Part shown: positions 1 to 8,664 of the stretch, piece after piece
Numbering within the stretch: position 1 is the stretch's first letter
Layout of the letters: each line of letters starts with the position of its first letter
Assembly: GCF_024124825.1 (NCBI RefSeq)
Contig: NZ_JAMXSS010000002.1
Span: forward strand, 2,232,001 to 2,296,000
DNA from: Arthrobacter sp. H16F315
GTDB taxonomy: Bacteria; Actinomycetota; Actinomycetes; Actinomycetales; Micrococcaceae
DNA length: 64,000 bases
Direction: 5' to 3'
The notes under the pieces: model-generated
What the model was told of the DNA's origin: nothing
The model's input: only the letters and a program-made list of their open reading frames with translations
The model's database searches: none
Translations under genes and position numbers: made by a program

Positions 1-703
1 CGCCATCATCAGCGTCCAGACCGACCGCACCATCCGGATCGAAGGCGTCCCGGACCTTGGCGGCTACAACCACCGCGCCCTCTCGGACCGCAACGAGTCG
101 GCCTCCTGGGCCTCAGCGGCGCTGGTGACGAAGGGGGACATCTTCGTCGAGGGCGCCACCCAGCGGGACATGATGACGTTCCTGAACACCTACCGCAAGG
201 TCGGCGGCGGGATGGACATCGGCGACGACGGCATCCGGTTCTATCACAAAGGCGGCAAGCTCAACCCGCTGGTCCTGGAGACGGACGTGCACCCCGGGTT
301 TATGACCGACTGGCAGCAGCCTCTGATCGTTGCGCTGACCCAGGCCGAGGGCGTGTCAATCGTGCACGAAACCGTGTACGAGAACCGTTTCGGCTTCACC
401 GACGCGCTGATCCGGATGGGCGCCAACATCCAGGTCCACCGCGAATGCCTCGGCAGTGTGCCGTGCCGGTTTGGCCAGCGCAACTTCCTGCACTCGGCCG
501 TCATTTCCGGCCCCACCCAGCTGACCGGTGCCGACATTGACGTCCCGGACCTGCGGGGCGGATTCAGCCACCTGATCGCGGCGCTGGCTGCGAATGGCAC
601 TTCGCGGGTCACCGGAATTGACATTATTAACCGCGGCTACGAGCGCTTCACCGAAAAGCTCGCCGGCCTGGGCGCGGACTTCGACATCACTTCAGCCGGG
701 TAG
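1..703 (+). CDS. murA: UDP-N-acetylglucosamine 1-carboxyvinyltransferase MurA (3' part)
   Basis: MurA transfers enolpyruvate from phosphoenolpyruvate to UDP-GlcNAc, the first committed step of cytoplasmic peptidoglycan precursor synthesis. The frame is open from base 2 at the window edge, so the N-terminal part is missing, including the catalytic Cys loop. About 233 codons remain. Recognisable family segments are GFMTDWQQPL in the middle and the C-terminal RGYERFTEKLAGLGAD, which matches the conserved RGYER...KLxxLGA ending of MurA. A later ATG could open a shorter frame, but the upstream in-frame coding sequence continues to the edge, so this is a partial gene and not a short one. It is followed after 10 bases by plsC, and murA-plsC-gpsA-ddl look like one transcript. 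Identity is secure. Confidence 0.95.
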   Translation, partial: AIISVQTDRTIRIEGVPDLGGYNHRALSDRNESASWASAALVTKGDIFVEGATQRDMMTFLNTYRKVGGGMDIGDDGIRFYHKGGKLNPLVLETDVHPGFMTDWQQPLIVALTQAEGVSIVHETVYENRFGFTDALIRMGANIQVHRECLGSVPCRFGQRNFLHSAVISGPTQLTGADIDVPDLRGGFSHLIAALAANGTSRVTGIDIINRGYERFTEKLAGLGADFDITSAG

Positions 704-713
704 CGGGGACCAC

Positions 714-1508
714 GTGAAGGAAACCGCCAAGAGCCACACCACCTTTGTCCTTGTTGCCGGAATTGTCCGGCCCGTCATGAACCTGTTGATGCGCAAGCAA
801 TGGATCGGGCTGGAGAAGCTCCCCGCCGGCGGCTTCATTGCGGCTCCCAACCACTGCACTGAAATCGATCCGCTGGTGGTGGGGCACATGCTCTACAACC
901 AGAAGCGGATGCCGCACTTCCTGGCCAAGGCGGGCCTTTTTAAGGTGCCGGTGCTGGGATTCGTGCTGCGCGCCACTAAACAAATCCCGGTGGAACGGTC
1001 CTCGGCTGGTGCCAACCGCTCGCTGCAGATTGCCCGGGACGTTGTGAACGAGGGCGGAGCCATTGTGATCTATCCCGAAGGAACCCTGACCCGGGATCCT
1101 GAGTTGTGGCCGATGAAGGGACACACCGGCGCGGCGCGTATGGCGCTGGAAGGCGGGATACCCGTGGTGCCCATGGCTCATTGGGGAGCCCACGAGGTCC
1201 TTCCCCGCTACGCCAAGCGGTTCCATGTCTTTCCGCGGAAGACCTCCCGCCTGGTGGTGGGCGATCCCGTGGACCTCAGCGCCTTTGCGGGGCGGCCGCT
1301 GGACAAGGCCACCCTCGCGGAGGCGACAAACGTGATCATGGACTCCGTCACGGAACTCTTGGCCACCCTCCGCGGCGGGCAGCCCCCGCTGGTCCGCTGG
1401 GATCCTTCGGCGCATAACCAGAGCGCGCACGGCCGCTTCGTCGACGGTGGCGCGGCAGGCAGCCGACCCGACGCCGGGACGTCCACCGACGCGGACGGCG
1501 CCGCATGA
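714..1508 (+). CDS. plsC: 1-acyl-sn-glycerol-3-phosphate acyltransferase (PlsC family)
   Basis: This predicted membrane-associated acyltransferase of 264 residues would convert lysophosphatidic acid to phosphatidic acid in phospholipid synthesis. The family block I HX4D is present as NHCTEID near residue 45, and a block III-like YPEGTLTRD lies near residue 122. An open frame extends upstream to 594, but that part is a shadow of murA. The GTG at 714, after the murA stop, begins VKETAKSHTTF and leads directly into the hydrophobic N-terminus. The stop overlaps the gpsA start as ATGA, indicating translational coupling. The C-terminal ~35 residues are Gly/Ala/Asp-rich and probably disordered. The exact acyl acceptor cannot be told from sequence. 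Confidence 0.88.
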   Translation: MKETAKSHTTFVLVAGIVRPVMNLLMRKQWIGLEKLPAGGFIAAPNHCTEIDPLVVGHMLYNQKRMPHFLAKAGLFKVPVLGFVLRATKQIPVERSSAGANRSLQIARDVVNEGGAIVIYPEGTLTRDPELWPMKGHTGAARMALEGGIPVVPMAHWGAHEVLPRYAKRFHVFPRKTSRLVVGDPVDLSAFAGRPLDKATLAEATNVIMDSVTELLATLRGGQPPLVRWDPSAHNQSAHGRFVDGGAAGSRPDAGTSTDADGAA

Positions 1509-2557
1509 CGGCGGATGCCCGCGCACTGTCTTCCGCTAGCCGGGTGGCTGTCCTCGGAGCCGGATCCTGGGGGACCACGTTCGCCAAGATCCTCGCAGAT
1601 GCCGCCTCGGCCTCCGGCGTTGAGCGGGAAATCCGGCTGTGGGGCCGCCGCAGTGCGGTGGTGGAACAAATTAACCTGAAGCATCGCAATGAGCAGTACC
1701 TCAAGGAAATTGCGCTTCCCTCCAGCATCACCGCGTTTACCGACGTAGCAGAGGTCCTCGCTGGCGCAGAGCTGGTGGTCCTGGCCGTACCCGCGCAGAC
1801 CCTGCGGCCGCAGCTGCGCGAATGGGCGGCCCTGATACCGCCGGGCGCCCTGGTGGTGTCCCTGATGAAGGGACTTGAGCTGCACTCCGATGCCCGGATG
1901 AGCGAAGTAATCTCTGCTGAACTCGGCATTCCCGCGGACCGGATCGCTGTGGTCTCCGGCCCCAACCTGGCAATGGAGATCGCCCGGGAAGAGCCCACCG
2001 CCTCGGTGGTGGCCTGCTCGGACGCGGCGGCGGCCGGCTGGATCGCGCGCAGCTGCACGGCGCCGTATTTCCGCCCGTACACCACGGCCGACGTCGTCGG
2101 CGTCGAAATCGGCGGGATCGTCAAGAACATCATCGCCCTGGCCGTCGGAATCTGCGAGGGCAAGCAAATGGGGGACAACACCAAGGCGTCGGTGATCACC
2201 CGCGGCCTCGCGGAGACCTCCAGGCTGTCCCTGGCGCTGGGCGGCGAGGCGCAGACGATGGCCGGACTGGCCGGTCTTGGCGACCTCGTGGCTACCTGTT
2301 CCTCGCCGTTGTCACGGAACCACACGGCCGGACGGCTGCTGGGCAGAGGCCTGACCCTGGATGAGGTGGCAGCTGAAATGACGCAAACCGCCGAGGGGAT
2401 CAAGTCGGCGCAGGCCGTTCACGAGCTGGCGGGTAAACTCGGCGTCGAGATGCCAATCACCGCGGCAGTAGTTGCCGTCCTGGCCGGAAAACTGTCCGTT
2501 GATGAACTGGGGCCGCTGCTGCTGTCCCGTGATCTGAAACCTGAAGGCGATTACTGA
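1505..2557 (+). CDS. gpsA: NAD(P)-dependent glycerol-3-phosphate dehydrogenase
   Basis: GpsA reduces dihydroxyacetone phosphate to sn-glycerol 3-phosphate, the backbone for phospholipids made by the neighbouring acyltransferase. The 350-residue protein starts with a short extension and then the dinucleotide-binding VAVLGAGSWGTTFAK (residues ~14-28). The family segments VSGPNLAMEIA and GVEIGGIVKNIIALAVG (catalytic Lys region) follow, then NTKASVITRGLAE and GLAGLGDLVATCSS. The length fits the family (about 330-340 plus extension). The ATG overlaps the plsC stop by four bases, and ddl follows after two bases, so these genes are probably co-translated. Identity is secure. Confidence 0.96.
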   Translation: MTADARALSSASRVAVLGAGSWGTTFAKILADAASASGVEREIRLWGRRSAVVEQINLKHRNEQYLKEIALPSSITAFTDVAEVLAGAELVVLAVPAQTLRPQLREWAALIPPGALVVSLMKGLELHSDARMSEVISAELGIPADRIAVVSGPNLAMEIAREEPTASVVACSDAAAAGWIARSCTAPYFRPYTTADVVGVEIGGIVKNIIALAVGICEGKQMGDNTKASVITRGLAETSRLSLALGGEAQTMAGLAGLGDLVATCSSPLSRNHTAGRLLGRGLTLDEVAAEMTQTAEGIKSAQAVHELAGKLGVEMPITAAVVAVLAGKLSVDELGPLLLSRDLKPEGDY

Positions 2558-2559
2558 GC

Positions 2560-3699
2560 GTGACTGAAGAAGAAGTGAACACAGCGGGCCCGGGCGCCCG
2601 GCCCCGAGTGGCGGTGCTGTTCGGCGGCCGGTCCAGCGAACACGCGGTCAGCTGCGTGACCGCTGCCGGCGTGCTCGGCGCCATCGACCAGGCGAAGTAC
2701 GAGGTCATCCCCATCGGGATTGCCAAGTCCGGCCAGTGGGTGCTGGCCTCCGGGGACACCCGCGACTGGTCACTTTCGGCGTCCTCCCTGCCGGAAGTCG
2801 CACCGTCGGCCCGGACGGTGGCACTGGCCGAGATCGGCGGCGAACACCAACTGATCGTGGCCGCACCGAACACTGTCCCGCAGGAGCTCGGTGCGGTGGA
2901 TGTGGTGTTTCCCCTGCTGCACGGCCCGTTCGGCGAGGACGGTACCATTCAGGGTTTGCTGGAGCTTTCCGACACCCGGTACGTCGGCGCCGGTGTGCTG
3001 GCGTCCGCCGTCGGGATGGACAAGCACTTTATGAAAGTGGTGTTTGAATCCGCCGGGCTCCATGTGGGTCCCTACATCGCGGTCACGGACCGGCAGTGGC
3101 GCAATGATCCGGAGACCGTCCGCAAGCGTGTGGACCAGCTCGGCTTCCCGGTCTTCGTGAAGCCGGCACGGGCCGGCTCATCCATGGGCATCTCCAAGGT
3201 GGATTCCCTGGACGGCCTGGACGCCGCAATCGAGGCCGCCCGCGAGCACGACCCGAAACTCGTCATCGAAGCGGGCATCGTGGGCCGCGAAATCGAATGC
3301 GCAGTGCTGGAAGGCCGGGGGACTGACGCTCCCCGGACGTCCATGCCGGGGGAGATTGCCGTGGCCGGCGGCGGGCATGAATTCTACGACTTCAATGCTA
3401 AATACGTCGACGACGCCGCCGAACTCAGCTGCCCGGCAGACCTCCCGGACGAGGCCATCGCCCGGGTCCGCGAGCTGGCCGCCGTTGCGTTCGACGCCGT
3501 TGGAGCCGAGGGACTGAGCCGGGTCGATTTCTTCTACACGCCTGAGGGCGAGCTCATCATCAACGAAATCAACACCATGCCCGGGTTCACACCGAAGAGC
3601 ATGTACCCGCAGATGTGGAAAGCCTCAGGCCTGGGCTACGCGGAGCTGATCGACGAACTGATCTACCTCGCGCTGCACCGCACCACCGGCCTGCGCTAG
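2560..3699 (+). CDS. ddl: D-alanine--D-alanine ligase
   Basis: Ddl is an ATP-grasp enzyme that joins two D-alanines for the peptidoglycan pentapeptide. The 379-residue product carries the N-terminal FGGRSSEHAVS, the substrate-binding GPFGEDGTIQGLLEL, the ATP-grasp segment FVKPARAGSSMGISKV, and the metal-binding and catalytic C-terminal INEINTMPGFTPKSMYP. The length is normal for the actinobacterial enzyme. The start is a GTG two bases after the gpsA stop, which preserves coupling with the upstream genes. The gene ends one codon boundary before the convergent DUF3515 gene, with no spacer and no visible hairpin between them. Confidence 0.96.
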   Translation: MTEEEVNTAGPGARPRVAVLFGGRSSEHAVSCVTAAGVLGAIDQAKYEVIPIGIAKSGQWVLASGDTRDWSLSASSLPEVAPSARTVALAEIGGEHQLIVAAPNTVPQELGAVDVVFPLLHGPFGEDGTIQGLLELSDTRYVGAGVLASAVGMDKHFMKVVFESAGLHVGPYIAVTDRQWRNDPETVRKRVDQLGFPVFVKPARAGSSMGISKVDSLDGLDAAIEAAREHDPKLVIEAGIVGREIECAVLEGRGTDAPRTSMPGEIAVAGGGHEFYDFNAKYVDDAAELSCPADLPDEAIARVRELAAVAFDAVGAEGLSRVDFFYTPEGELIINEINTMPGFTPKSMYPQMWKASGLGYAELIDELIYLALHRTTGLR

Positions 3700-4212
3700 C
3701 TACGGGCTTGGCGGCAGGTTCTCTGCGTTTTGCAGGTCCGCCTGGCCCACGCAGTTCCGCGTCGCTGGCAGTTTCGATGCGGAGGACGCGAGGTCCGCGA
3801 GCACGGTGGCGGAACTGATCTTGTTCGGATCCAGCAGAATTTCGGTGGCTGGTTCCCGACCGAAGGTGGTCAGGGTCCATACCGGGTCGCCTTCCTTGAT
3901 CACCCAATCGACGCCGTTCACGCTGACGCAGCGGTCCGTCGTTGGCCCGGGAACGTTAACCCCGCAGCGCAGGACCAGCAGGGACGGGTCACCCCAGGCG
4001 GCGGTGGCCTGGCTGTTGGTCTTGCGCAGCTTGGCGTCACCAATCGCATCCGGCAGCGCCACCATCATGGGGGCGCACGCGGCGTTGGCAGCATCCTTGG
4101 CGGGCGCGACGTCCACTACCGGGGAGCATGCGCTCAGCAGGACCCCGGCGATGGCCGCCGCGGCAAGAATTCGGAGCGGACGTGCCGGGGCCGGGAAACG
4201 GAAGTGCTGCAT
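3700..4212 (-). CDS. DUF3515-family putative lipoprotein
   Basis: This is a 170-residue predicted lipoprotein of unknown function. It has a positively charged start, a hydrophobic segment and a clear lipobox LLSAC near residue 29, so it should be lipidated and held on the outer face of the membrane. The rest contains several Cys residues and matches the DUF3515 pattern, including a GVDWVIKEGDP segment. DUF3515 genes commonly lie between ddl and thiL in Arthrobacter relatives (recalled gene order, not computed). Here thiL lies about 23.7 kb further on, which marks the left edge of the polysaccharide region. It is convergent with ddl. The family call is good; the function is unknown. Confidence 0.8.
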   Translation of the reverse strand: MQHFRFPAPARPLRILAAAAIAGVLLSACSPVVDVAPAKDAANAACAPMMVALPDAIGDAKLRKTNSQATAAWGDPSLLVLRCGVNVPGPTTDRCVSVNGVDWVIKEGDPVWTLTTFGREPATEILLDPNKISSATVLADLASSASKLPATRNCVGQADLQNAENLPPSP

Positions 4213-4408
4213 TCGTTAAGCCTATCCCTGCCTAAGAGCCGTCTCGGCCAGGAAACCTGCAGTGCCAATTGACAGTGACGAGCGTTTTCCCCTCGGTCAC
4301 GTAGACTTGGTGGAATTGTGCAAGTCTGGGGCGCTGCCGACAATGACGTTTGGATGGCCAGAGCCGGGCAGCCTAAATTCAATTCCGCACGCGGGGGAGG
4401 GCCTTTCG

Positions 4409-5092
4409 ATGACGTCGCGCAGCCGAAAATTTAAATCAGTACGCGGTGGGTTGAGCGCAGTTTTGCTCGCAGTTTGCATCTGCGCAACTACTTCCGCTGC
4501 CTACGCTGACGACGCCGTTCTTCCAGACCCCTTGACCGTCACCCTGGCCCCAACACCGCCGGCCCCTGCGGACACGCTGCCGGGCGAACCGGCGCCGGTA
4601 GATCCACCACCCGTTGATACCGCACCTGGGCAGCCAACTGATGCAGCTGCCCCGACGGACACAACGCCGCCTGGCGAGACGTCCCCTCCGGCCCCAGAGT
4701 TGCCCGAGGAACCTCTTCCGGCGGCAGTTCTGGAAGCGCCCGGAGCTGCGGTTGTTGCACCACCCGTCCGCCGGGCGCCGGACCAGGTCCCTGCGAGGAA
4801 GCCGGGCCCCGAAGAATCGGCTCCCATGGATGCCGTGACGACACCTGCGGCTTCGCCGTCCCCTAGCTCGATGCCGGACACCCCTCCGTCGGCTGCACCT
4901 GCCGAGGGTCTCCCCGCAGCCTCGCCTCCCGCGACGGTTCCTGCAAAAATCCAGGCCGCCGTAGTGGCAGCGACTGGAAGCCCTCTCTCGGTGCGGGTGG
5001 TTACTGTGCTGATCCTGCTCGGACTCGGGTTTGTATATTTCAGGTTTCTTAGTGGGAAGAGCCGCGGCCGTGGTGCCAAGGCAGGAAAGTAA
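4409..5092 (+). CDS. Proline-rich secreted protein with C-terminal membrane anchor
   Basis: The function is not recognised. The 227-residue product begins with a basic stretch and a signal peptide (about residues 1-32, ending SAAYADD). A long low-complexity Pro/Ala/Thr region follows, then a single hydrophobic helix near the C-terminus (VLILLGLGFVYFRFL) and a basic tail rich in Lys, Arg and Gly. This is the layout of a wall-spanning surface protein anchored by a C-terminal helix; there is no LPxTG motif. The start at 4409 is chosen over an in-frame upstream start at 4262 because it has a strong GGGGGAGG ribosome site and leads directly into the signal peptide. It is the first gene of the polysaccharide region. 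Confidence 0.7.
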   Translation: MTSRSRKFKSVRGGLSAVLLAVCICATTSAAYADDAVLPDPLTVTLAPTPPAPADTLPGEPAPVDPPPVDTAPGQPTDAAAPTDTTPPGETSPPAPELPEEPLPAAVLEAPGAAVVAPPVRRAPDQVPARKPGPEESAPMDAVTTPAASPSPSSMPDTPPSAAPAEGLPAASPPATVPAKIQAAVVAATGSPLSVRVVTVLILLGLGFVYFRFLSGKSRGRGAKAGK

Positions 5093-5154
5093 TTGACCGC
5101 GAACACCTCGGCGCGCCAACCGAGGCCGGAACGTCTGACCTGCGCAGCCCGTCG

Positions 5155-6873
5155 ATGATTCAATTCCTGAGGAATGTGCGGCTCGCGGCGAACACGGCCC
5201 GGCAGCACTTCACGGACGATCCGATAGTGCTGTTCCTGCAGTTGACCCGGCGCCTGCCGGCGTCGCTTGTCCAGCCGATAGCACGTCTTGTGTGCGCAAT
5301 GGCGCCGAAGAACTCGTTCGCCGTTCCCGTGGTGCTCGCGTCGATCACACGAGGCGACGGCGCCGACGTCAGCAGCCGCCTCCAGTGCGCCGCAGACCGG
5401 CACATTTCGAGCGAGCACGCCAGGAAACTGGCCGACATCGCGATCGTGGCCAACCTGCCGGAGCTTTCGGATGTTCTATTGGCCGGTGCGCGGAATTCCC
5501 GGGACTTCAAGTCTGCACAAGCGCGGAGGCTCTGGCATGACGGGGCCGTGAGCGACGCCGTGTCGGTACTCAGAGGCTCCGGTGCATCCGGTCGGCGCCA
5601 GCAGGTGCGCCTTGCGGGTGAACTGGCAGTACTCCAAGGTGCTGCGCCCTCGCTGGTTCGGCACAAATTCAATCCCGTTCCCCGCAGGGTGCTTCACTTC
5701 CTCACCAACTCCCTGCCGCACACGGCGAGCGGCTATGCCCAGCGTTCACACTCCATCATGCTGGCCCAGCAGCAGGCCGGGTGGGACGTCCTCGCGGTCA
5801 CAAGGCTCGGCTACCCCGTGCAGGTCGGAAAGCTGAGCGCCGGCTCCAGCGACATTATGGACGGTGTGCGCTACCGCAGGCTCCTCCCGGCGCGACTGGC
5901 GGCGAAACTGGACGCCCGCCTTCAGCAACAGGCCGAGGAGCTGCTGCGCGTAGCTTTGGAGTTCCGGCCCAGCGTGCTCCATACCACCACACACTTCGTC
6001 AACGGCATGGTGGTCCGGGCAGTCGCGGAAGCACTGGACATTCCGTGGGTGTACGAAGTCCGCGGCCAGCTGGCCGACACCTGGGCGTCCACCCGCGGGC
6101 CGTCAGCCCGTGAGAGCGAAAAATACCGGTTGTTCCAGCAACGCGAGGCTGAGCTGATGGCGGCGGCGGACCTGGTGGTGACGCTGGGGGATGTCATGAG
6201 GGACAACATTGTTGCCGCCGGCATTCCGAACGAGAGAATAATCATCACGCCAAATGCCATCGGCGGACAATTTCTGGAAGAACCAGTGGACCCCTCCACG
6301 GCGCGGCGAGAACTGGGCCTGCCTGAACAAGGACAATACATCGGCACTGTCAGCAGCCTGGTCCCCTATGAAGGCATCGATGATCTAATCGCCGCCTTCG
6401 GGCTGTTGGCTCCCTCGAATCTGGACCTTAGCCTGCTGATCGTAGGCGACGGCGCGTCGCTGCCCTCCCTGAAACAGTTGGCCCGGCGAAGCGGGTTCGA
6501 CGACCGCATCATCTTCACTGGGCGCGTTCCACGCGACAAGGCCCGCTTGTTCCATCAGGCATTGGATGTCTTTGTGGTCCCGCGCAGGGACCTGGATGTC
6601 ACCCGCTCGGTAACACCACTCAAACCGATTGAAGCTTTGGCGTGCGCACGGCCGGTTGTGGCCAGCCGGCTTGCAGCCCTGCAGGAAATTGTGGCGGACG
6701 GCACGAATGGCCTGCTGGCAGCGGCGGGAAACCCCCGGGACTTGGCGGCTAAACTGGAACGGCTCCTCGACTCCGAGGAGCTACGAGCCCTCTTGGGACA
6801 GGCGGGGAGGCAAGGCGTGCTGGAAAGCCGCACGTGGAGAGCGAACGCGCAATCCCTCGGCTGGCGCCTATGA
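5155..6873 (+). CDS. GT4-family glycosyltransferase
   Basis: This is a predicted cytoplasmic retaining glycosyltransferase of the GT-B fold, 572 residues. The N-terminal ~175 residues match no family I know. The acceptor half begins around residue 180 (RVLHFLTNSLPHTASGYAQRSH). The donor-binding half carries VSSLVPYEGIDDL and VGDGASLPSLKQLA. The C-terminal TPLKPIEALACARPVVAS (~residues 485-503) has the GT4 glutamate that contacts the nucleotide sugar. The middle of the protein (VYEVRGQLADTWAS, ITPNAIGG) closely resembles residues ~240-640 of the giant protein at 11874, so the two are paralogous modules. No good ribosome site precedes the ATG, so the start is less certain. Sugar specificity is unknown. 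Confidence 0.85.
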   Translation: MIQFLRNVRLAANTARQHFTDDPIVLFLQLTRRLPASLVQPIARLVCAMAPKNSFAVPVVLASITRGDGADVSSRLQCAADRHISSEHARKLADIAIVANLPELSDVLLAGARNSRDFKSAQARRLWHDGAVSDAVSVLRGSGASGRRQQVRLAGELAVLQGAAPSLVRHKFNPVPRRVLHFLTNSLPHTASGYAQRSHSIMLAQQQAGWDVLAVTRLGYPVQVGKLSAGSSDIMDGVRYRRLLPARLAAKLDARLQQQAEELLRVALEFRPSVLHTTTHFVNGMVVRAVAEALDIPWVYEVRGQLADTWASTRGPSARESEKYRLFQQREAELMAAADLVVTLGDVMRDNIVAAGIPNERIIITPNAIGGQFLEEPVDPSTARRELGLPEQGQYIGTVSSLVPYEGIDDLIAAFGLLAPSNLDLSLLIVGDGASLPSLKQLARRSGFDDRIIFTGRVPRDKARLFHQALDVFVVPRRDLDVTRSVTPLKPIEALACARPVVASRLAALQEIVADGTNGLLAAAGNPRDLAAKLERLLDSEELRALLGQAGRQGVLESRTWRANAQSLGWRL

Positions 6874-6894
6874 GCATTTAATGGAGGCTCGACT

Positions 6895-7791
6895 TTGAGC
6901 ACTGATACTTCGGCAGTCCCACAGGGGCCCACGCCTACGGCGGTCGCCACTTCAGTCAACCTGCGCGACTTGCGCCGGGTCGGTGCCAGGCCACCTTTCC
7001 TCGACTACCTGGTATCCCTCTGGGACTACCGACACTTTATCTACTACGACGCTCAGTCACGTGTGCAGACCGGCAATGACCAGGACAGGCTGGGCCGCGC
7101 CTGGCTGGTGCTGGGACCGCTCCTGAACGGGCTGATGTTCTACCTGATCATGGGCGTGCTGCTGAAATCCGGGGGCGGGATTGACAACTTTGTCGCTTTC
7201 CTCATCATCGGCGTGTTTCTTTTCCAGATGTCGACCCGTTCGATTTCGTCGTCCTCCAGGATCATCGCGGCCAATAAAAACGTCATTCACGCGTTCCAGT
7301 TCCCGCGCGCCAGCCTGGTCGTGGCGGCTAACGTCCGAGAGTTACTGTCGAACATTCCGGTCCTTATCACGATGCTCATCCTCGTGATCATGCTCCCGCC
7401 GTCCGAAGAGATATCGTGGCGATGGCTAATGATAATTCCTATAGTGGCACTTCAATTTGTTTTCAACTTGGGAATCGGGCTCCTCCTTGCCCGGCTCGTC
7501 TCCATGTTCAACGACATCAGCCAGCTCATTACCTATGCAATGCGGCTCTGGATGTACGCCTCCTGCATGTTCTTCTCCATCGACAGGTTCGACTCCATGC
7601 CGGCCATCAAGGCACTAATGGAGTACAACCCCATGTATAACGTCCTGCACCTGGCGCGGGAGTGCCTCCTGTACGGAAGCGTCGGCTCGTGGCAAGCCTG
7701 GACCATTCTTGCCCTCTGGGCTATTGCCGCCCTGGCCGTCGGGTCGGTCTTCTTCTGGAAGGGAGAGGAAACCTATGGGCGAGAACTCTGA
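6895..7791 (+). CDS. Polysaccharide ABC transporter permease (Wzm type, ABC-2)
   Basis: This is the membrane component of an ABC-2 exporter that would carry a finished lipid-linked glycan across the cytoplasmic membrane. The 298-residue protein has an amphipathic N-terminal region (LWDYRHFIYYDAQSRV), typical of Wzm/TagG/RfbA permeases, and about six hydrophobic segments between residues ~75 and 285. The start is a TTG preceded by GGAGG at a spacing of eight bases. The downstream ATPase begins inside the last codons of this gene (17-base overlap), the usual coupling of permease and ATPase. Substrate type (O-antigen-like, teichoic acid or other wall glycan) cannot be read from sequence. Confidence 0.88.
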   Translation: MSTDTSAVPQGPTPTAVATSVNLRDLRRVGARPPFLDYLVSLWDYRHFIYYDAQSRVQTGNDQDRLGRAWLVLGPLLNGLMFYLIMGVLLKSGGGIDNFVAFLIIGVFLFQMSTRSISSSSRIIAANKNVIHAFQFPRASLVVAANVRELLSNIPVLITMLILVIMLPPSEEISWRWLMIIPIVALQFVFNLGIGLLLARLVSMFNDISQLITYAMRLWMYASCMFFSIDRFDSMPAIKALMEYNPMYNVLHLARECLLYGSVGSWQAWTILALWAIAALAVGSVFFWKGEETYGREL

Positions 7792-8664
7792 TCTGAACTT
7801 CATCCAGGGCACGCCGGCTGTCGTCATCGATAAGGTCAGCATGACGTACTGGACAAAGAGCCGCAGCCGGGACGTGTCATCATCAGCTTCGATGCAATGG
7901 CGTGGGCTCCGCAAAATGGGGAATCGAACCAAAACAGTTGAAGTCACCGCCGTCAAGGAGCTGTCCCTGGTTGTCGAACACGGTGAATCCGTGGGGATCA
8001 TCGGCAGGAATGGTTCCGGCAAGAGTACGCTTCTGAAACTTGTCGGTGGCCAAGTCCCCCGACATCAGGCGCCGTCTATGCCACATCAACGCCGGTGATG
8101 CTCGGAGTTAACGCGGCCTTGTTGCCGGGCCTCTCCGGCGACCAGAACATCGTGCTCGGTTGCCTGGCCATGGGGATGACGCACCGGCAGATCGAGCATA
8201 AATACGACGAAATTGTGGAGCTGTCCGGGCTCGGCGAAGCCGTTCACATGCCGATGAAGTCCTATTCGGCAGGAATGGGGTCCCGGCTCCGGTTCGCCAT
8301 CGCGGCCAGCATCGATCCCGAAATCCTCATCATTGACGAAGCATTAAACACAGGCGACGCGCAGTTTAAGAACAGAACCCGCAAACGTATGTTGGCACTC
8401 CTCGGTCAGGCGGGAACGGTCTTTTTGGTCAGCCACAGCATGCCGACCATCACCGATCTCTGCAATCGGGCCATCTGGATTGACCAAGGGGAGTTGGTCT
8501 CGGACGGTGAGCCGGCCGAAGTCATCAAGTGGTACCGGATGTTCACCCAGAAGCTTGCGGCCGGCGACCGCTTCGGGGCCATGAAGCTTCGGCGGCGCAT
8601 GATCCATGACCTGGAAGTTGCCGACGTCACCGACCGCAACTCAGCGCGGCGGTCTAAAGCGTGA
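7775..8664 (+). CDS. Polysaccharide ABC transporter ATP-binding protein (Wzt type), frameshifted
   Basis: This ATPase partner of the permease would be 296 residues if intact. Frame 1 (7775-8098) holds the Walker A GRNGSGKSTLLKL. Frame 2 (from about 8061 to 8664) holds the signature YSAGMGSRLRFAIA, the Walker B EILIIDEAL and the switch His in VSHSM. The frame breaks at the run of five C at 8056-8060. Adding one C restores the reading PPTSGAVYATSTPVMLG, the usual Wzt sequence after Walker A, so one base is missing. This is probably a sequencing error, though a real mutation or slippage site cannot be excluded. No C-terminal carbohydrate-binding domain is present. The ATG has a GGAGAGG ribosome site. 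Confidence 0.82.

Noticed and set aside
594..713. Longer plsC start at 594
   Set aside because: The first 40 codons lie in the end of murA in another frame and have no family resemblance; GTG 714 gives the right N-terminus.
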